This document shows, piece by piece, positions 44,395 to 53,270 of a DNA stretch of 64,000 bases (position 1 is its first letter; every line of letters begins with the position of its first letter). A program made the position numbers and the translations under genes. The notes under the pieces were generated by a model. The model was not told the DNA's origin, did not search any database, and worked only from the letters and a program-made list of their open reading frames with translations. Source of the DNA: an uncultured Kordiimonas sp. (GTDB lineage Bacteria; Pseudomonadota; Alphaproteobacteria; Sphingomonadales; Kordiimonadaceae); contig CANMRM010000002.1 in NCBI GenBank assembly GCA_947500295.1, forward strand, positions 620,001-684,000. Direction: 5' to 3'.

Positions 44395-45792
44395 ATGAGA
44401 CCAAACATCAAACATGTCGCGACGGCATGCGCTCTCGCCGCCTCTTTAAGCCTTTCATCAGGAGTAAGCTTCGCCACTGGGTCAGAGGACCTGCCCCGTC
44501 GTGCCCAATGGGAAGCACGCTTCACATCTGGTGAGAACGCAGGCATGCAACTCACTGAAATCAATAATAATTCGCCGCTATCAGAGGCGGGTCTACAGGC
44601 CGGCGACATCCTCGTGAAAGTGGACGGAAATCCTATCCATTCTGCAGCCCATTGGGATGACCTGACCGATTCACTCACCGCTGATCGCGCATACAGCCTG
44701 ACTGTTCGACGCGGCCATCAAGCCCTTGTGTTCGAGGCCACATTTAATGCGGTGCCATATGAAAACTATGCTGGGATCACTACCAGTTATGACCATATCA
44801 TCAATGATTATGGTCTGCGCCAGCGCGTTATCATCACCCGCCCGGACGGTAACAGCGAGAGCAGCGACGAGCGTCTACCCGCTATTTTTGTTTTGCAGGG
44901 TCTCAGCTGTTCCAGCATCGAATACTGGCCGGGCAGAACGTCCGGCTTTGTGCGCTCGCTGCAGCGCCTCGTCACCAACTCGGGCATGGTGGTCATGCGC
45001 ACGGAAAAACCGGGCCTCGGGGACAGTGAAGGAAATTGCTCACAAACAGATTTCATGACTGAATTGAATGGATACGAAACAGCCCTGAAAAAACTGCAGG
45101 ACCTGCCATTCGTCGATCCGGACCGCATTCTTGTGCTTGGCAGCAGCATGGGCAGCGCACTTGCCCCCTATTTTGCCAACAAGTTCAGTCTCAACGCAGT
45201 CATTTCAGACGGCACCTATTACCGGACCTGGTTTGAACATATGCTGGAAATCGAGCGGCGCATCAAAGCCTATCAAGGCAATGACGAGAGCACAGTCAAC
45301 AGGCTGATGAATGAAGCCTATATCCCGCTTTACTACGGCATGCTGATTCAGAAGAAGAGCTATGCAGAAGTCGTCGATGAATACCCGCTGCTTGCCGCCC
45401 ACAACTATCACGAGGACGCGCACATGTACGGGAGGCCTGTGGAGTTTTATCACCAGCTTCAGGATTTTGATGTTGCCGGCAACTGGCAGCGGCTTTCGGT
45501 GCCCGTGCGTATCCGCTGGGGCAGCTCGGACTGGATCATGTCTGAGGCCGACAACCACATGATCATGGAAGCCCTCAGGAAGGCCGGCAACAGTAACGCT
45601 GAACTCTACATCCACCCTGGTCTGGATCATTTCGATTCGATACAGCCTTCGATGGAGGCCTCTTTCAACGGTGAACCGGCTCAATGGGACGACAGGATTT
45701 CCGACCTGATGGTTGAATGGGCTATCGAACTGAATAGTCAAAAGAATTCGCGAACTGGTCGCTATGCCACGCCTTCACCGGCACAGCGCTAA
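44395..45792 (+). CDS. Secreted PDZ domain-alpha/beta hydrolase fusion
   Basis: The 465-residue protein has a signal peptide (about 1-27, ending VSFA-TG), a PDZ domain (about 45-115, with EAGLQAGDILVKVDG), and an alpha/beta hydrolase domain (about 130-450). The nucleophile elbow is LGSSMGS near 249, and HPGLDHFDS near 410 holds the catalytic His. Substrate may be a peptide or ester; a dipeptidyl-peptidase-like or esterase role is possible. The PDZ in front of a serine hydrolase fold is unusual. It is divergent from the LytTR regulator and ends before the hairpin at 45821. Confidence 0.83.
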   Translation: MRPNIKHVATACALAASLSLSSGVSFATGSEDLPRRAQWEARFTSGENAGMQLTEINNNSPLSEAGLQAGDILVKVDGNPIHSAAHWDDLTDSLTADRAYSLTVRRGHQALVFEATFNAVPYENYAGITTSYDHIINDYGLRQRVIITRPDGNSESSDERLPAIFVLQGLSCSSIEYWPGRTSGFVRSLQRLVTNSGMVVMRTEKPGLGDSEGNCSQTDFMTELNGYETALKKLQDLPFVDPDRILVLGSSMGSALAPYFANKFSLNAVISDGTYYRTWFEHMLEIERRIKAYQGNDESTVNRLMNEAYIPLYYGMLIQKKSYAEVVDEYPLLAAHNYHEDAHMYGRPVEFYHQLQDFDVAGNWQRLSVPVRIRWGSSDWIMSEADNHMIMEALRKAGNSNAELYIHPGLDHFDSIQPSMEASFNGEPAQWDDRISDLMVEWAIELNSQKNSRTGRYATPSPAQR

Positions 45793-45820
45793 TCTGGCTT
45801 AACGTCCAATTCGTGTCGCC

Positions 45821-45854
45821 GGACAAATCATTGTGCTTGCACAATGATTTGTCC
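45821..45854. repeat. 34-nt perfect hairpin at the 3' end of the cupredoxin gene
   Basis: Arms GGACAAATCATTGTG and CACAATGATTTGTCC pair over 15 bases around loop CTTG. The hairpin covers the cupredoxin stop and last codons and lies between convergent genes. There is no T-run on either strand, so it may act as an RNA 3'-end stabiliser or as a terminator lacking the U-tract. Confidence 0.75.
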
Positions 45855-46220
45855 GCGCATCGATGGATGATACCTGCAAAAGTAGGACTGTGCTCCCGGT
45901 GTAGAGAACGTCACCGAAGTGATCTGGTCTTTATTGAGACGCCCTGTATCCCAAACTTTATTGTCCTCAGTCGCAGTATGAGGCGCGATATCCAGATTGA
46001 TCCACTCAACACTGTCCCCCTGCCGGATAGTCAGGTCTGCGGGCACAAACCGGAATTTTTCGATTTTAACTTGATGCACAACCGGCTGCCGCTCAGAGGC
46101 AACAGTCACATGCGTTGACGCTATCCAACCCGCTGCGACGCAAAGGACAAGCGTCAGGAAACGGGCGAAGTTAAGGGGTACCCCGCCCTTTCCATCAAAG
46201 TGCCGTTTCAGCTGCGACAC
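45828..46220 (-). CDS. Cupredoxin (type 1 copper) protein
   Basis: The 130-residue protein has an N-terminal hydrophobic signal (about 17-40) and a plastocyanin/azurin-like domain. Copper ligands are all visible: His in IAPHTATED near 81, and Cys, His and Met in YFCRYHPSMRG near 113-120. It should be a periplasmic electron carrier or copper-binding protein. The start is GTG at 46220, overlapping the DUF4142 stop by 13 bases. No good ribosome-binding site is seen, so the start is uncertain. Confidence 0.87.
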   Translation of the reverse strand: MSQLKRHFDGKGGVPLNFARFLTLVLCVAAGWIASTHVTVASERQPVVHQVKIEKFRFVPADLTIRQGDSVEWINLDIAPHTATEDNKVWDTGRLNKDQITSVTFSTPGAQSYFCRYHPSMRGQIIVQAQ

Positions 46221-46741
46221 TGGAGGTTTTGAACCATGCTCTCCGCATGGCCTTCGTGGATTTTGAACGTAGCCAACGCGTCAACCAAAAGATCCTTCAA
46301 CGGAGGCACCGTGACGCTGGGAATAAAGTTCTTCTCCACCGTCTGATTAACCACCTGATGATAGCCAAGCTCGTTGGTCGCGTAGGCACAGTCAAATCGT
46401 TTTCCGCTCAGGCTCATCAGTTCCGCGCGTTTGGCAGCAGCACCTTCAACCAGTGTTTGGCTCAAACCGTTATCCTGTGGTGTCACTTTCAAGCGTGTAA
46501 TCAGGGCAACAGCTTGCTCGTTCACAGCTTCATGGTCCCTGATCATTGTCTGAGCAAAGGCTCGCACCTCCGCATTTTCTGAAATCGCCAACGCCAGGTG
46601 AGCATAGCGAATATCAATATTGCCTGCGGTGTAGGCTGTGTGGGCAATCTCAAGATCATTCATCTTGTCTTGTGCCGACGAAGGAAGGGCCGTGATGGCA
46701 CCCGCCAACACCGCTACAGCGAGAAAAGTTTTGGTTTTCAT
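46208..46741 (-). CDS. DUF4142 domain protein, secreted
   Basis: This 177-residue protein has a signal peptide (MKTKTFLAVAVLAGAITALPSSAQ) and a four-helix DUF4142 ferritin-like domain with AHTAYTAGNIDIRYAHLAL and MIRDHEAVNEQAVAL. DUF4142 proteins are periplasmic or outer-membrane, of unknown function, often with stress genes. CAGGAG lies six bases before ATG 46741, which decides the start over an upstream frame. It overlaps the cupredoxin gene, so the pair is cotranscribed. The 221 bases upstream show no clear gene. Confidence 0.85.
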   Translation of the reverse strand: MKTKTFLAVAVLAGAITALPSSAQDKMNDLEIAHTAYTAGNIDIRYAHLALAISENAEVRAFAQTMIRDHEAVNEQAVALITRLKVTPQDNGLSQTLVEGAAAKRAELMSLSGKRFDCAYATNELGYHQVVNQTVEKNFIPSVTVPPLKDLLVDALATFKIHEGHAESMVQNLQCRS

Positions 46742-46962
46742 AATAGGCTCCTGAACCGAATGTCGAATGTGTGACAGGAAACTATGAAGCGCGTCGGAAG
46801 CGATCAACCGAAGGCACCGACATCCGGACGGCAGGCTAAACTTTCCGGACGATTGAATAAAAAAACGATGTATTTGTGCTGAATTGCGCGCCTCGTCGTT
46901 CATGACAGCACGTCTCGTTTTTCATAGAAACGAATCGCACATCCTGATGACGCCCGCTGGCG

Positions 46963-47271
46963 CTAGACGGTAGGCTTGACCTCAAAACGCTGGGGCGCGA
47001 TGCCCTGAGCTGGTTCTGTTTCAATGCGATCGACACGCGCGGTTTCCGGGCCTCGCATGCAAAGAGCCAGCATGCGGTCAACCACATGGGGTGCGCCGCA
47101 AAGAAGCGCCTCTACTGTGCCGTCTTCACGGTTGCGAACCCAGCCATAGATGCCGAGCGGCTGTGCCTTGGACTGAAGCCAGCCGCGGTACCACACGCCT
47201 TGCACCTTGCCATAGATGCGTGCCCGCACGGCTTTAATTTCCGGGTTATCAGTATCCGAGATGTCGCTCAC
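46963..47271 (-). CDS. acyP: Acylphosphatase
   Basis: Acylphosphatase hydrolyses carboxyl-phosphate mixed anhydrides. The 102-residue protein has the anion-binding GKVQGVWYRGW with catalytic Arg, and GWVRNREDGTVEALLCG with catalytic Asn, both family-defining. The start overlaps the argE stop by four bases, so it is the last gene of the large minus-strand operon. Confidence 0.93.
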   Translation of the reverse strand: MSDISDTDNPEIKAVRARIYGKVQGVWYRGWLQSKAQPLGIYGWVRNREDGTVEALLCGAPHVVDRMLALCMRGPETARVDRIETEPAQGIAPQRFEVKPTV

Positions 47272-48440
47272 TCAGCCATAGCCTCCATCACCCGAACCAT
47301 AAAGCGGGAACAAGCCTGAAGTTCACTGATCGCAATATATTCGTCCGGTTTGTGCGCCTGAGCAATATCCCCGGGGCCGCATACCACGGTCGGGAAATCC
47401 AGACCCTGAAAATGCCCTGCTTCGGTTCCAAATGCAACCACTGTGGATGCATTTCGCTGGGCCAGGTTCATGGCAAAGCTCTCGCCGTCAGAACCGGGCT
47501 CTGCTTTCAGGGGAGGTAAATAGGCCCAAACTTCGTTGCTGATATCGCATTCAGGGAACCGGGCCCGCATCCCGGGCAAGACAATGCTGTCGATGTGATC
47601 AAGGTACTTTTGGATTTTCGCTGGGCCGTCTTCTTCCGGCAAAAAACGAAACTCCCAGTCAAACTCACACCGATTGGAGATGATATTGAAAGCACTACCA
47701 CCGGATATCGGCCCGATGTTGAAAGTGGTGTGGGGCGGTGCAAAAGCATCGTCAAAAGGACCACTTTCCCTCGCATCAGCCGCCATCCCATCGATGTAGC
47801 GAATAAGCTCTGCTGCTACCACCACCGCGTTGACCCCATCATCGGGGCGACTTGAGTGCGCTTCCCGACCGATGATACGGGTCTTGGCGACATATTGCCC
47901 CTTGTGAGCGGTTGCCACCTGCATGCTGGTGGGCTCACCGATGACCACAAGCCTAGGCAGCGCTATATGCCCAGATAGAAACGGCAACATTTCCTGCACG
48001 CCCGTGCAGCCCACTTCCTCGTCGAAAGAAAAGGCAAGATGGATGGGTGTCTGCAAGTTAGCAGCAACAAATGCGGGCACGTGCGCGAGCGCAACAGCCA
48101 GGAAACCCTTCATGTCTGCAGTGCCTCGACCAAAAAGCCTGCCGTTTTCCTCGCTCAGCTCAAACGCAGGCTTTGACCAGTCCTGTCCCTCAATCGGCAC
48201 CACGTCGGTATGGCCCGACAGCACAACACCACCCGGCACATTGGGTCCGATCGTTGCGACCATATTTGCTTTTGGTTGGTCCTTGGCCTTCAAAACATGG
48301 GCGTGCACACCAAACCCTGCCAGATAAGCGCATACATACTCTATCAGCGCCATATTGGAATTGCAGCTGACTGTATCGAAAGCAATCAGGTCAGCAAGGA
48401 TACGCCGAATATCGTCCGTGGAAGGCTGCGGCAGGGTCAT
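47268..48440 (-). CDS. argE: Acetylornithine deacetylase / M20 family
   Basis: ArgE removes acetyl from N-acetylornithine in arginine synthesis. The 390-residue M20 metallopeptidase has SGHTDVVP (metal His and Asp), DMKGFLAV, FDEEVGCTG (catalytic Glu), GEPTSM and C-terminal GDIAQAHKPDEYI. Length and TSMQVATAHKGQ fit ArgE rather than DapE, though substrate cannot be proved. Four-base overlaps join it to the biotin carboxylase gene upstream and acyP downstream. Confidence 0.9.
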   Translation of the reverse strand: MTLPQPSTDDIRRILADLIAFDTVSCNSNMALIEYVCAYLAGFGVHAHVLKAKDQPKANMVATIGPNVPGGVVLSGHTDVVPIEGQDWSKPAFELSEENGRLFGRGTADMKGFLAVALAHVPAFVAANLQTPIHLAFSFDEEVGCTGVQEMLPFLSGHIALPRLVVIGEPTSMQVATAHKGQYVAKTRIIGREAHSSRPDDGVNAVVVAAELIRYIDGMAADARESGPFDDAFAPPHTTFNIGPISGGSAFNIISNRCEFDWEFRFLPEEDGPAKIQKYLDHIDSIVLPGMRARFPECDISNEVWAYLPPLKAEPGSDGESFAMNLAQRNASTVVAFGTEAGHFQGLDFPTVVCGPGDIAQAHKPDEYIAISELQACSRFMVRVMEAMAE

Positions 48441-50422
48441 TCAAATTCCAGGATCACGGCATCAACGGCCAGGCTATCCCCGGCATCAGCGGCAACTTTC
48501 TTGACCACACCGTCTTTTTCGGCCCGAAGGATATTTTCCATTTTCATGGCTTCCACCACCGCGAGCGCCTGACCCGCTTTTACTTCGTCGCCTTCACTGA
48601 CAGCTATCGAAACAACCAAACCCGGCATGGGGCAAAGCAGGAATTTCGAAGTGTCAGGTGCCTCTTTCTCGGGCATCAGTGAAAGCAGCTCAGCCGCCCT
48701 GCTCGACATGACACGCACTTGCTTGGACACACCATCAGTTGTCAGGGTCCAGCCGAGGTTGTTCCTGTCAACCTCAATAGCCATCTCACGTCCGCCGATT
48801 TCTGCAGTCATAACAGGTGAGCCCGGCACCCAGTTGCTTTTGATCTCAACGAGCGTGTCTGCAAAAGCAACTTCCGCGTGGTCCTTCAGCGGCACGATCG
48901 TTGTCATGATTGTTTCGTCATCAATGCCTATCGACCATTTGCGGTCCTGAGGGCCGACAGGTGTGCTGATCTGGCCTTCAACCTGTGTGGCGCGCGATTG
49001 CTCGACTGCATTGATAAAGGTGGCCGCCGCTATGAGGGCGTTCCGCACATCACCTGACAGTACCCCGCCAGAAAAACCGTCGGGATACTCTTCCGCGATG
49101 AAACCGGTCGTCATATCCCCCGACTGGAAGCGCGGATGCGCCATAAGCGCCGACAGGAACGGAATATTGTGCGCAATGCCGCGAATATAAAACTCATCCA
49201 GAGCCCGGCGCTGGGCCGCGATGGCGTCGTCACGGGTCTTACCGTAAGTTACCAGCTTAGCAATCATCGGGTCGTAGAACATTGAAATTTCAGCACCTTC
49301 ATAGACGCCTGTATCAACGCGCACCGTTTCAGACTCAGCGGGCGGCATATACCGGGTTAGTCGACCGATGGAGGGCAGGAAACCGCGGATGGGGTCTTCC
49401 GCATATACCCGGTTTTCCACTGCCCAACCGGTGAGCTTCACGTCGTCTTGGGTGAGTGAGAGTTTTTCGCCGTTGGCGACCCGCAACATTTGCTCAACAA
49501 GGTCAACACCCGTGATGTACTCGGTAACCGGGTGCTCCACCTGCAGCCGGGTGTTCATCTCGAGGAAATAGAAATTTTTGTGCTTGTCGACGATAAATTC
49601 GACAGTGCCGGCGCTGCAATAATCCACTGCCTTTGACAGCGCGACCGCCTGGTCGCCCATGGCTTTGCGCGTTTTTTCGTCAAGGAAAGGGCTCGGGGCT
49701 TCCTCAACCACCTTTTGGTGACGCCGCTGGATAGAACATTCGCGCTCGCCCAGATAAATGACGTTGCCATGTTTGTCGCCAAGTACCTGAATTTCAATGT
49801 GACGGGGCTCCTCGACGAACTTTTCAATGAATACCCGGTCATCCGCAAAGCTGGATTTCGCTTCGTTTTGCGCCGAAACGAAGCCTTCCCGTGCTTCTTC
49901 GTCATTGTAGGCGATGCGCATGCCCTTGCCGCCGCCGCCTGCCGAGGCCTTCAGCATCACTGGATAGCCAATCTCTGCCGAGATTTTGGCCGCCTCTTCG
50001 GCGTCTGCGATAATGCCCATATGGCCTGGCACAGTCGAGACACCAGCTTCGGCCGCAAGTTTCTTCGAGGTAATCTTGTCCCCCATGGCGTCAATTGCCC
50101 TTGGGTCCGGTCCGATGAAGGCCAGGCCAGCCTTCTGAACCGCTTCAACAAAGCTCGCGCGCTCGGAGAGAAAACCATACCCGGGGTGGATGGCTTCAGC
50201 GCCTGTCTGCTTGCAGGCCTCAAGGATTTTGTCAGCGAGCAAATAGCTCTCTGCTGCAGCCGGCGGGCCAATATGCACAGCCTCGTCCGCCATCTCGACA
50301 TGCAATGCATCAGCGTCAGCGTCTGAGTAAACGGCAACCGTTTTGATGCCCATCTTACGTGCTGTTTTGATGACGCGACAGGCAATTTCACCGCGGTTGG
50401 CTATCAGGATTTTGTTGAACAC
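48437..50422 (-). CDS. pccA: Propionyl-CoA carboxylase alpha subunit (biotin carboxylase and BCCP)
   Basis: The 661-residue subunit carboxylates biotin and carries it on its own lysine. It has the biotin carboxylase domains (KILIANRGEIACRVIKTA at the start, ATP-grasp GGGGKGMRI near 165, RDCSIQRRHQK-type ECSIQRRHQK near 235), a BT linker and a C-terminal biotinyl domain with EAMKMEN near 625. Pairing with a PccB-type beta subunit in the same operon points to propionyl-CoA, though 3-methylcrotonyl-CoA cannot be wholly excluded. Three small membrane genes lie between it and pccB. Confidence 0.9.
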   Translation of the reverse strand: MFNKILIANRGEIACRVIKTARKMGIKTVAVYSDADADALHVEMADEAVHIGPPAAAESYLLADKILEACKQTGAEAIHPGYGFLSERASFVEAVQKAGLAFIGPDPRAIDAMGDKITSKKLAAEAGVSTVPGHMGIIADAEEAAKISAEIGYPVMLKASAGGGGKGMRIAYNDEEAREGFVSAQNEAKSSFADDRVFIEKFVEEPRHIEIQVLGDKHGNVIYLGERECSIQRRHQKVVEEAPSPFLDEKTRKAMGDQAVALSKAVDYCSAGTVEFIVDKHKNFYFLEMNTRLQVEHPVTEYITGVDLVEQMLRVANGEKLSLTQDDVKLTGWAVENRVYAEDPIRGFLPSIGRLTRYMPPAESETVRVDTGVYEGAEISMFYDPMIAKLVTYGKTRDDAIAAQRRALDEFYIRGIAHNIPFLSALMAHPRFQSGDMTTGFIAEEYPDGFSGGVLSGDVRNALIAAATFINAVEQSRATQVEGQISTPVGPQDRKWSIGIDDETIMTTIVPLKDHAEVAFADTLVEIKSNWVPGSPVMTAEIGGREMAIEVDRNNLGWTLTTDGVSKQVRVMSSRAAELLSLMPEKEAPDTSKFLLCPMPGLVVSIAVSEGDEVKAGQALAVVEAMKMENILRAEKDGVVKKVAADAGDSLAVDAVILEFE

Positions 50423-50434
50423 GAGCCGTTGCTC

Positions 50435-50662
50435 CTACTTCTTTTTACTTCGCTTGCTGGCTAAAAACCAAAGTGCGGCCACCCCGCCAGCACCAATGAT
50501 GAAAAATACAGATCCGCCAATGACGGAAAAAAACGATGCGCCAAGGCCAAAACCAAAGGCCGTGCCGAGCATAAAGCCAAATACACCGACCGAACGCACT
50601 TCGGCGCGTTTGGCAGCACCTGCGATACGGGCTTCCAGGTCTTTTGGCAGCGGGCGGGCCAT
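50435..50662 (-). CDS. Small two-helix membrane protein
   Basis: This 75-residue protein has a charged N-terminus and two hydrophobic segments (about 25-45 and 47-66), ending KRSKKK. I do not recognise the family. It overlaps the TMEM175-like gene by one base and ends 13 bases before pccA. Translational coupling suggests a link to its neighbours. Function unknown. Confidence 0.7.
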   Translation of the reverse strand: MARPLPKDLEARIAGAAKRAEVRSVGVFGFMLGTAFGFGLGASFFSVIGGSVFFIIGAGGVAALWFLASKRSKKK

Positions 50663-51396
50663 CAGGTTTCTGCCTCCGCGCGCCGGGCTGACTCCATACT
50701 GGGGCGCACACTACGGCCATAAATCGCCGTCGCCGGCCAAATGAAGAAATTGGACATGCCGGCAATCATGGGGGCCCATTTTGTCGGCAACCACACAAGC
50801 GGAATGGTCAGGAGCGGCACCGCCGCCACAATCATATACATGATGAGATGCACGCGGGTGATCAGCACTTCGTAAGGCGACAGCTTCAACTCTTCCCGCG
50901 CGTCCAGCGCTAGTTTGTAAAGCCAGGAAAAGCAGAGAAACACACCAGCAAAGCCCACCGCATAGATCGTATGCAGCACCGGATAATTCAGGCCGGTTCT
51001 GTCCAGTTGGTCGGGCATGTCAAGACCGAACCAGCGTTCAAGAAAAATGGTATCTATGACAATTGTCGCGAAAAACTTCAGGGGGAAAACAAACAACAAT
51101 ACCAGAAACATCAAAATGCCGTTTGCCCAAATAACATTACCGGTATTCAGGCCATACTGACGGAAAAACCGGTAGTGCCAGTACCATATGAACATCATCA
51201 GCAAAAACGTGACGCCAAACGCCGGGAAGCTCATCATCAGCTTGATCAGCTGATCATAGGAGGTCGGCGGTTCAAGCGAGACGATCAGAAGCGTGATGGC
51301 GAAGCCGAACATAGCGTCGGTGAGGCCTTCCATGCGCGTGACCTCGAGCCCACGCACGCGGATGCCGGTCATCTCCTCCCCTTCGTGCCTGAGCAT
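50662..51396 (-). CDS. TMEM175-like (DUF1211) potassium-channel-type membrane protein
   Basis: The 244-residue protein begins with RMEGLTDAMFGFAITLLIVSLEPP, the first-helix signature of TMEM175/DUF1211 proteins (consensus FSD around the channel gate, LTD here). About six hydrophobic helices follow. Bacterial TMEM175 are K+ channels, and the changed first-helix motif makes conduction uncertain. I chose ATG 51396 because the longer frame runs into the preceding gene. The gene is between the two carboxylase subunit genes in the same operon. Confidence 0.82.
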   Translation of the reverse strand: MLRHEGEEMTGIRVRGLEVTRMEGLTDAMFGFAITLLIVSLEPPTSYDQLIKLMMSFPAFGVTFLLMMFIWYWHYRFFRQYGLNTGNVIWANGILMFLVLLFVFPLKFFATIVIDTIFLERWFGLDMPDQLDRTGLNYPVLHTIYAVGFAGVFLCFSWLYKLALDAREELKLSPYEVLITRVHLIMYMIVAAVPLLTIPLVWLPTKWAPMIAGMSNFFIWPATAIYGRSVRPSMESARRAEAET

Positions 51397-51418
51397 ATGC
51401 CTGCGCACCTGCTTCCCC

Positions 51419-51637
51419 CTATTCGTCGTCTTTGGTGTCTTCAGACGACAGCCTGCGCATGGGGTGCACGACAAAGGCATAGCCGACAGCAAATAAAACC
51501 ACACCCAGCATGATTTCAGCCAGCATGGGCGCAGCCTCAGCGCCAAGGTCGATTGCCTTGTCGGCAAACAGCACAACCGCGACGGCGATAAACAGGAGGC
51601 CGATGGTTCGCTGGTGTTTTCGGATGAACGCGCGCAT
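51419..51637 (-). CDS. Small two-helix membrane protein
   Basis: The 72-residue protein has two hydrophobic segments (about 13-27 and 36-54) and an acidic C-terminus (SSEDTKDDE). The start is ATG 51637, ten bases after the pccB stop. I do not recognise the family. It lies in the pccB to pccA interval with the TMEM175-like gene 22 bases on. Confidence 0.7.
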   Translation of the reverse strand: MRAFIRKHQRTIGLLFIAVAVVLFADKAIDLGAEAAPMLAEIMLGVVLFAVGYAFVVHPMRRLSSEDTKDDE

Positions 51638-51647
51638 ATGATTAGCC

Positions 51648-53180
51648 TTAAAGCGGGATGTTATCGTGCTTCTTCCACGGATTCTCGAGATCCTTGTTGG
51701 CAAGTTTCCTCAAGCCCTTGATAACGCGCGCGCGCGTGTTGTGCGGCATAATCACGTCATCAATAAAGCCGCGCTGCGCGGCAACAAAAGGATTGGCAAA
51801 CAAGTCTTCATAGTCCTTGGTGCGCGCAGCGATTTTTTCAGGATCGTCCTTTTCCTTGCGATACAGGATCTCAACCGCGCCCTTGGCACCCATCACCGCA
51901 ATCTCGGCGGTTGGCCAGGCGTAGTTCAGGTCGCCACGCAGGTGCTTTGACGCCATCACGTCATAGGCGCCGCCATAGGCCTTGCGGGTGATAATAGTGA
52001 TTTTCGGCACGGTTGCTTCGCCGTATGCAAACAGAAGTTTGGCACCATGCTTGATTATGCCGCCATACTCCTGCGCTGTTCCGGGCAGGAAGCCGGGTAC
52101 ATCCACAAGGGTGATGATCGGAATATTGAAACAGTCGCAGAACCGCACAAACCGTGCTGCTTTCTTGCTGCTGTCAATATCAAGACACCCGGCAAGCACC
52201 ATCGGCTGGTTCGCAACAATGCCGACTGTTTCACCGTCCATGCGTGCCATGCCGATGATGATGTTGCCAGCGTGCCTGGGCTGCAGTTCGAAAAAGTCCC
52301 CCTCGTCAACAATTTTGTTGATCACCTCGTGCATATCGTAGGGTTTGTTGGGGTTTGACGGAATAACGGTGTCGAGCGAATTTTCAACCCGGTCCGCTTT
52401 GTCAAACGTGGGTCTGGCAGGTGGCTTCTCGCGGTTGTTGAGCGGCAAGAAGTCGAAAAAGCGCCGCATCTGCGCCAGAGCTTCCACATCGTTCGCGAAA
52501 GACTTGTCCGCGACACCAGACTTGGTGGTATGGGTGCTCGCGCCGCCAAGTTCTTCCTGCGTCACCACTTCATTGGTGACCGTTTTCACCACATCCGGGC
52601 CAGTGACAAACATATAGCTGCTGTCCTCCACCATAAAGATGAAGTCTGTCATGGCCGGGCTATAGACGGCACCACCAGCGCATGGTCCCATAATCATCGA
52701 AATCTGCGGCACCACGCCGGACGCCAGCACATTCTTCTGGAAGACATCTGCGTACCCGCCAAGAGCTGCCACACCTTCCTGGATGCGGGCACCACCACTG
52801 TCGTTCAGCCCAACAACCGGCGCGCCCACTTTCATGGCCATATCCATGACTTTCAGGATTTTCTGGGCATGTGTTGCAGACAATGATCCACCAAAAACCG
52901 TGAAATCCTGGCTGTAAACATAAACAAGTCGGCCATTGATGGTGCCTGAGCCTGTGACAACACCGTCGCCGGCAAATTTTTGATCCGCCATGCCAAAATC
53001 GGCACAGCGATGTTCGACAAACATGTCGTACTCTTCAAAACTACCGTCATCCAGGAGCAGCTCTATACGTTCCCGTGCCGTCAGTTTGCCGCGCGCGTGC
53101 TGCGCTTCGATACGCTTTTGGCCGCCGCCAAGCCGCGCCTGCTCCCGCTTTTCTTCGAGTTTCTCAAGAATTTGCTTCAT
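51648..53180 (-). CDS. pccB: Propionyl-CoA carboxylase beta subunit
   Basis: The 510-residue carboxyltransferase subunit shows the crotonase-like acyl-CoA-binding regions [38 protein letters not shown] and [15 protein letters not shown], typical of PccB. PccB moves carboxyl from biotin to propionyl-CoA, giving methylmalonyl-CoA. ATG 53180 matches the standard N-terminus ([15 protein letters not shown]); a TTG at 53198 is rejected. It heads the pccB-membrane trio-pccA segment. Confidence 0.95.
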   Translation of the reverse strand: MKQILEKLEEKREQARLGGGQKRIEAQHARGKLTARERIELLLDDGSFEEYDMFVEHRCADFGMADQKFAGDGVVTGSGTINGRLVYVYSQDFTVFGGSLSATHAQKILKVMDMAMKVGAPVVGLNDSGGARIQEGVAALGGYADVFQKNVLASGVVPQISMIMGPCAGGAVYSPAMTDFIFMVEDSSYMFVTGPDVVKTVTNEVVTQEELGGASTHTTKSGVADKSFANDVEALAQMRRFFDFLPLNNREKPPARPTFDKADRVENSLDTVIPSNPNKPYDMHEVINKIVDEGDFFELQPRHAGNIIIGMARMDGETVGIVANQPMVLAGCLDIDSSKKAARFVRFCDCFNIPIITLVDVPGFLPGTAQEYGGIIKHGAKLLFAYGEATVPKITIITRKAYGGAYDVMASKHLRGDLNYAWPTAEIAVMGAKGAVEILYRKEKDDPEKIAARTKDYEDLFANPFVAAQRGFIDDVIMPHNTRARVIKGLRKLANKDLENPWKKHDNIPL

Positions 53181-53270
53181 GTATGTGTCCCAACCCAACT
53201 AAGACCGGCAGAAGGCACCGGTTTCGTGCCTGCCCCTTCTTATCTGCTGTTTCGCAGCTTTTCCAGTATT

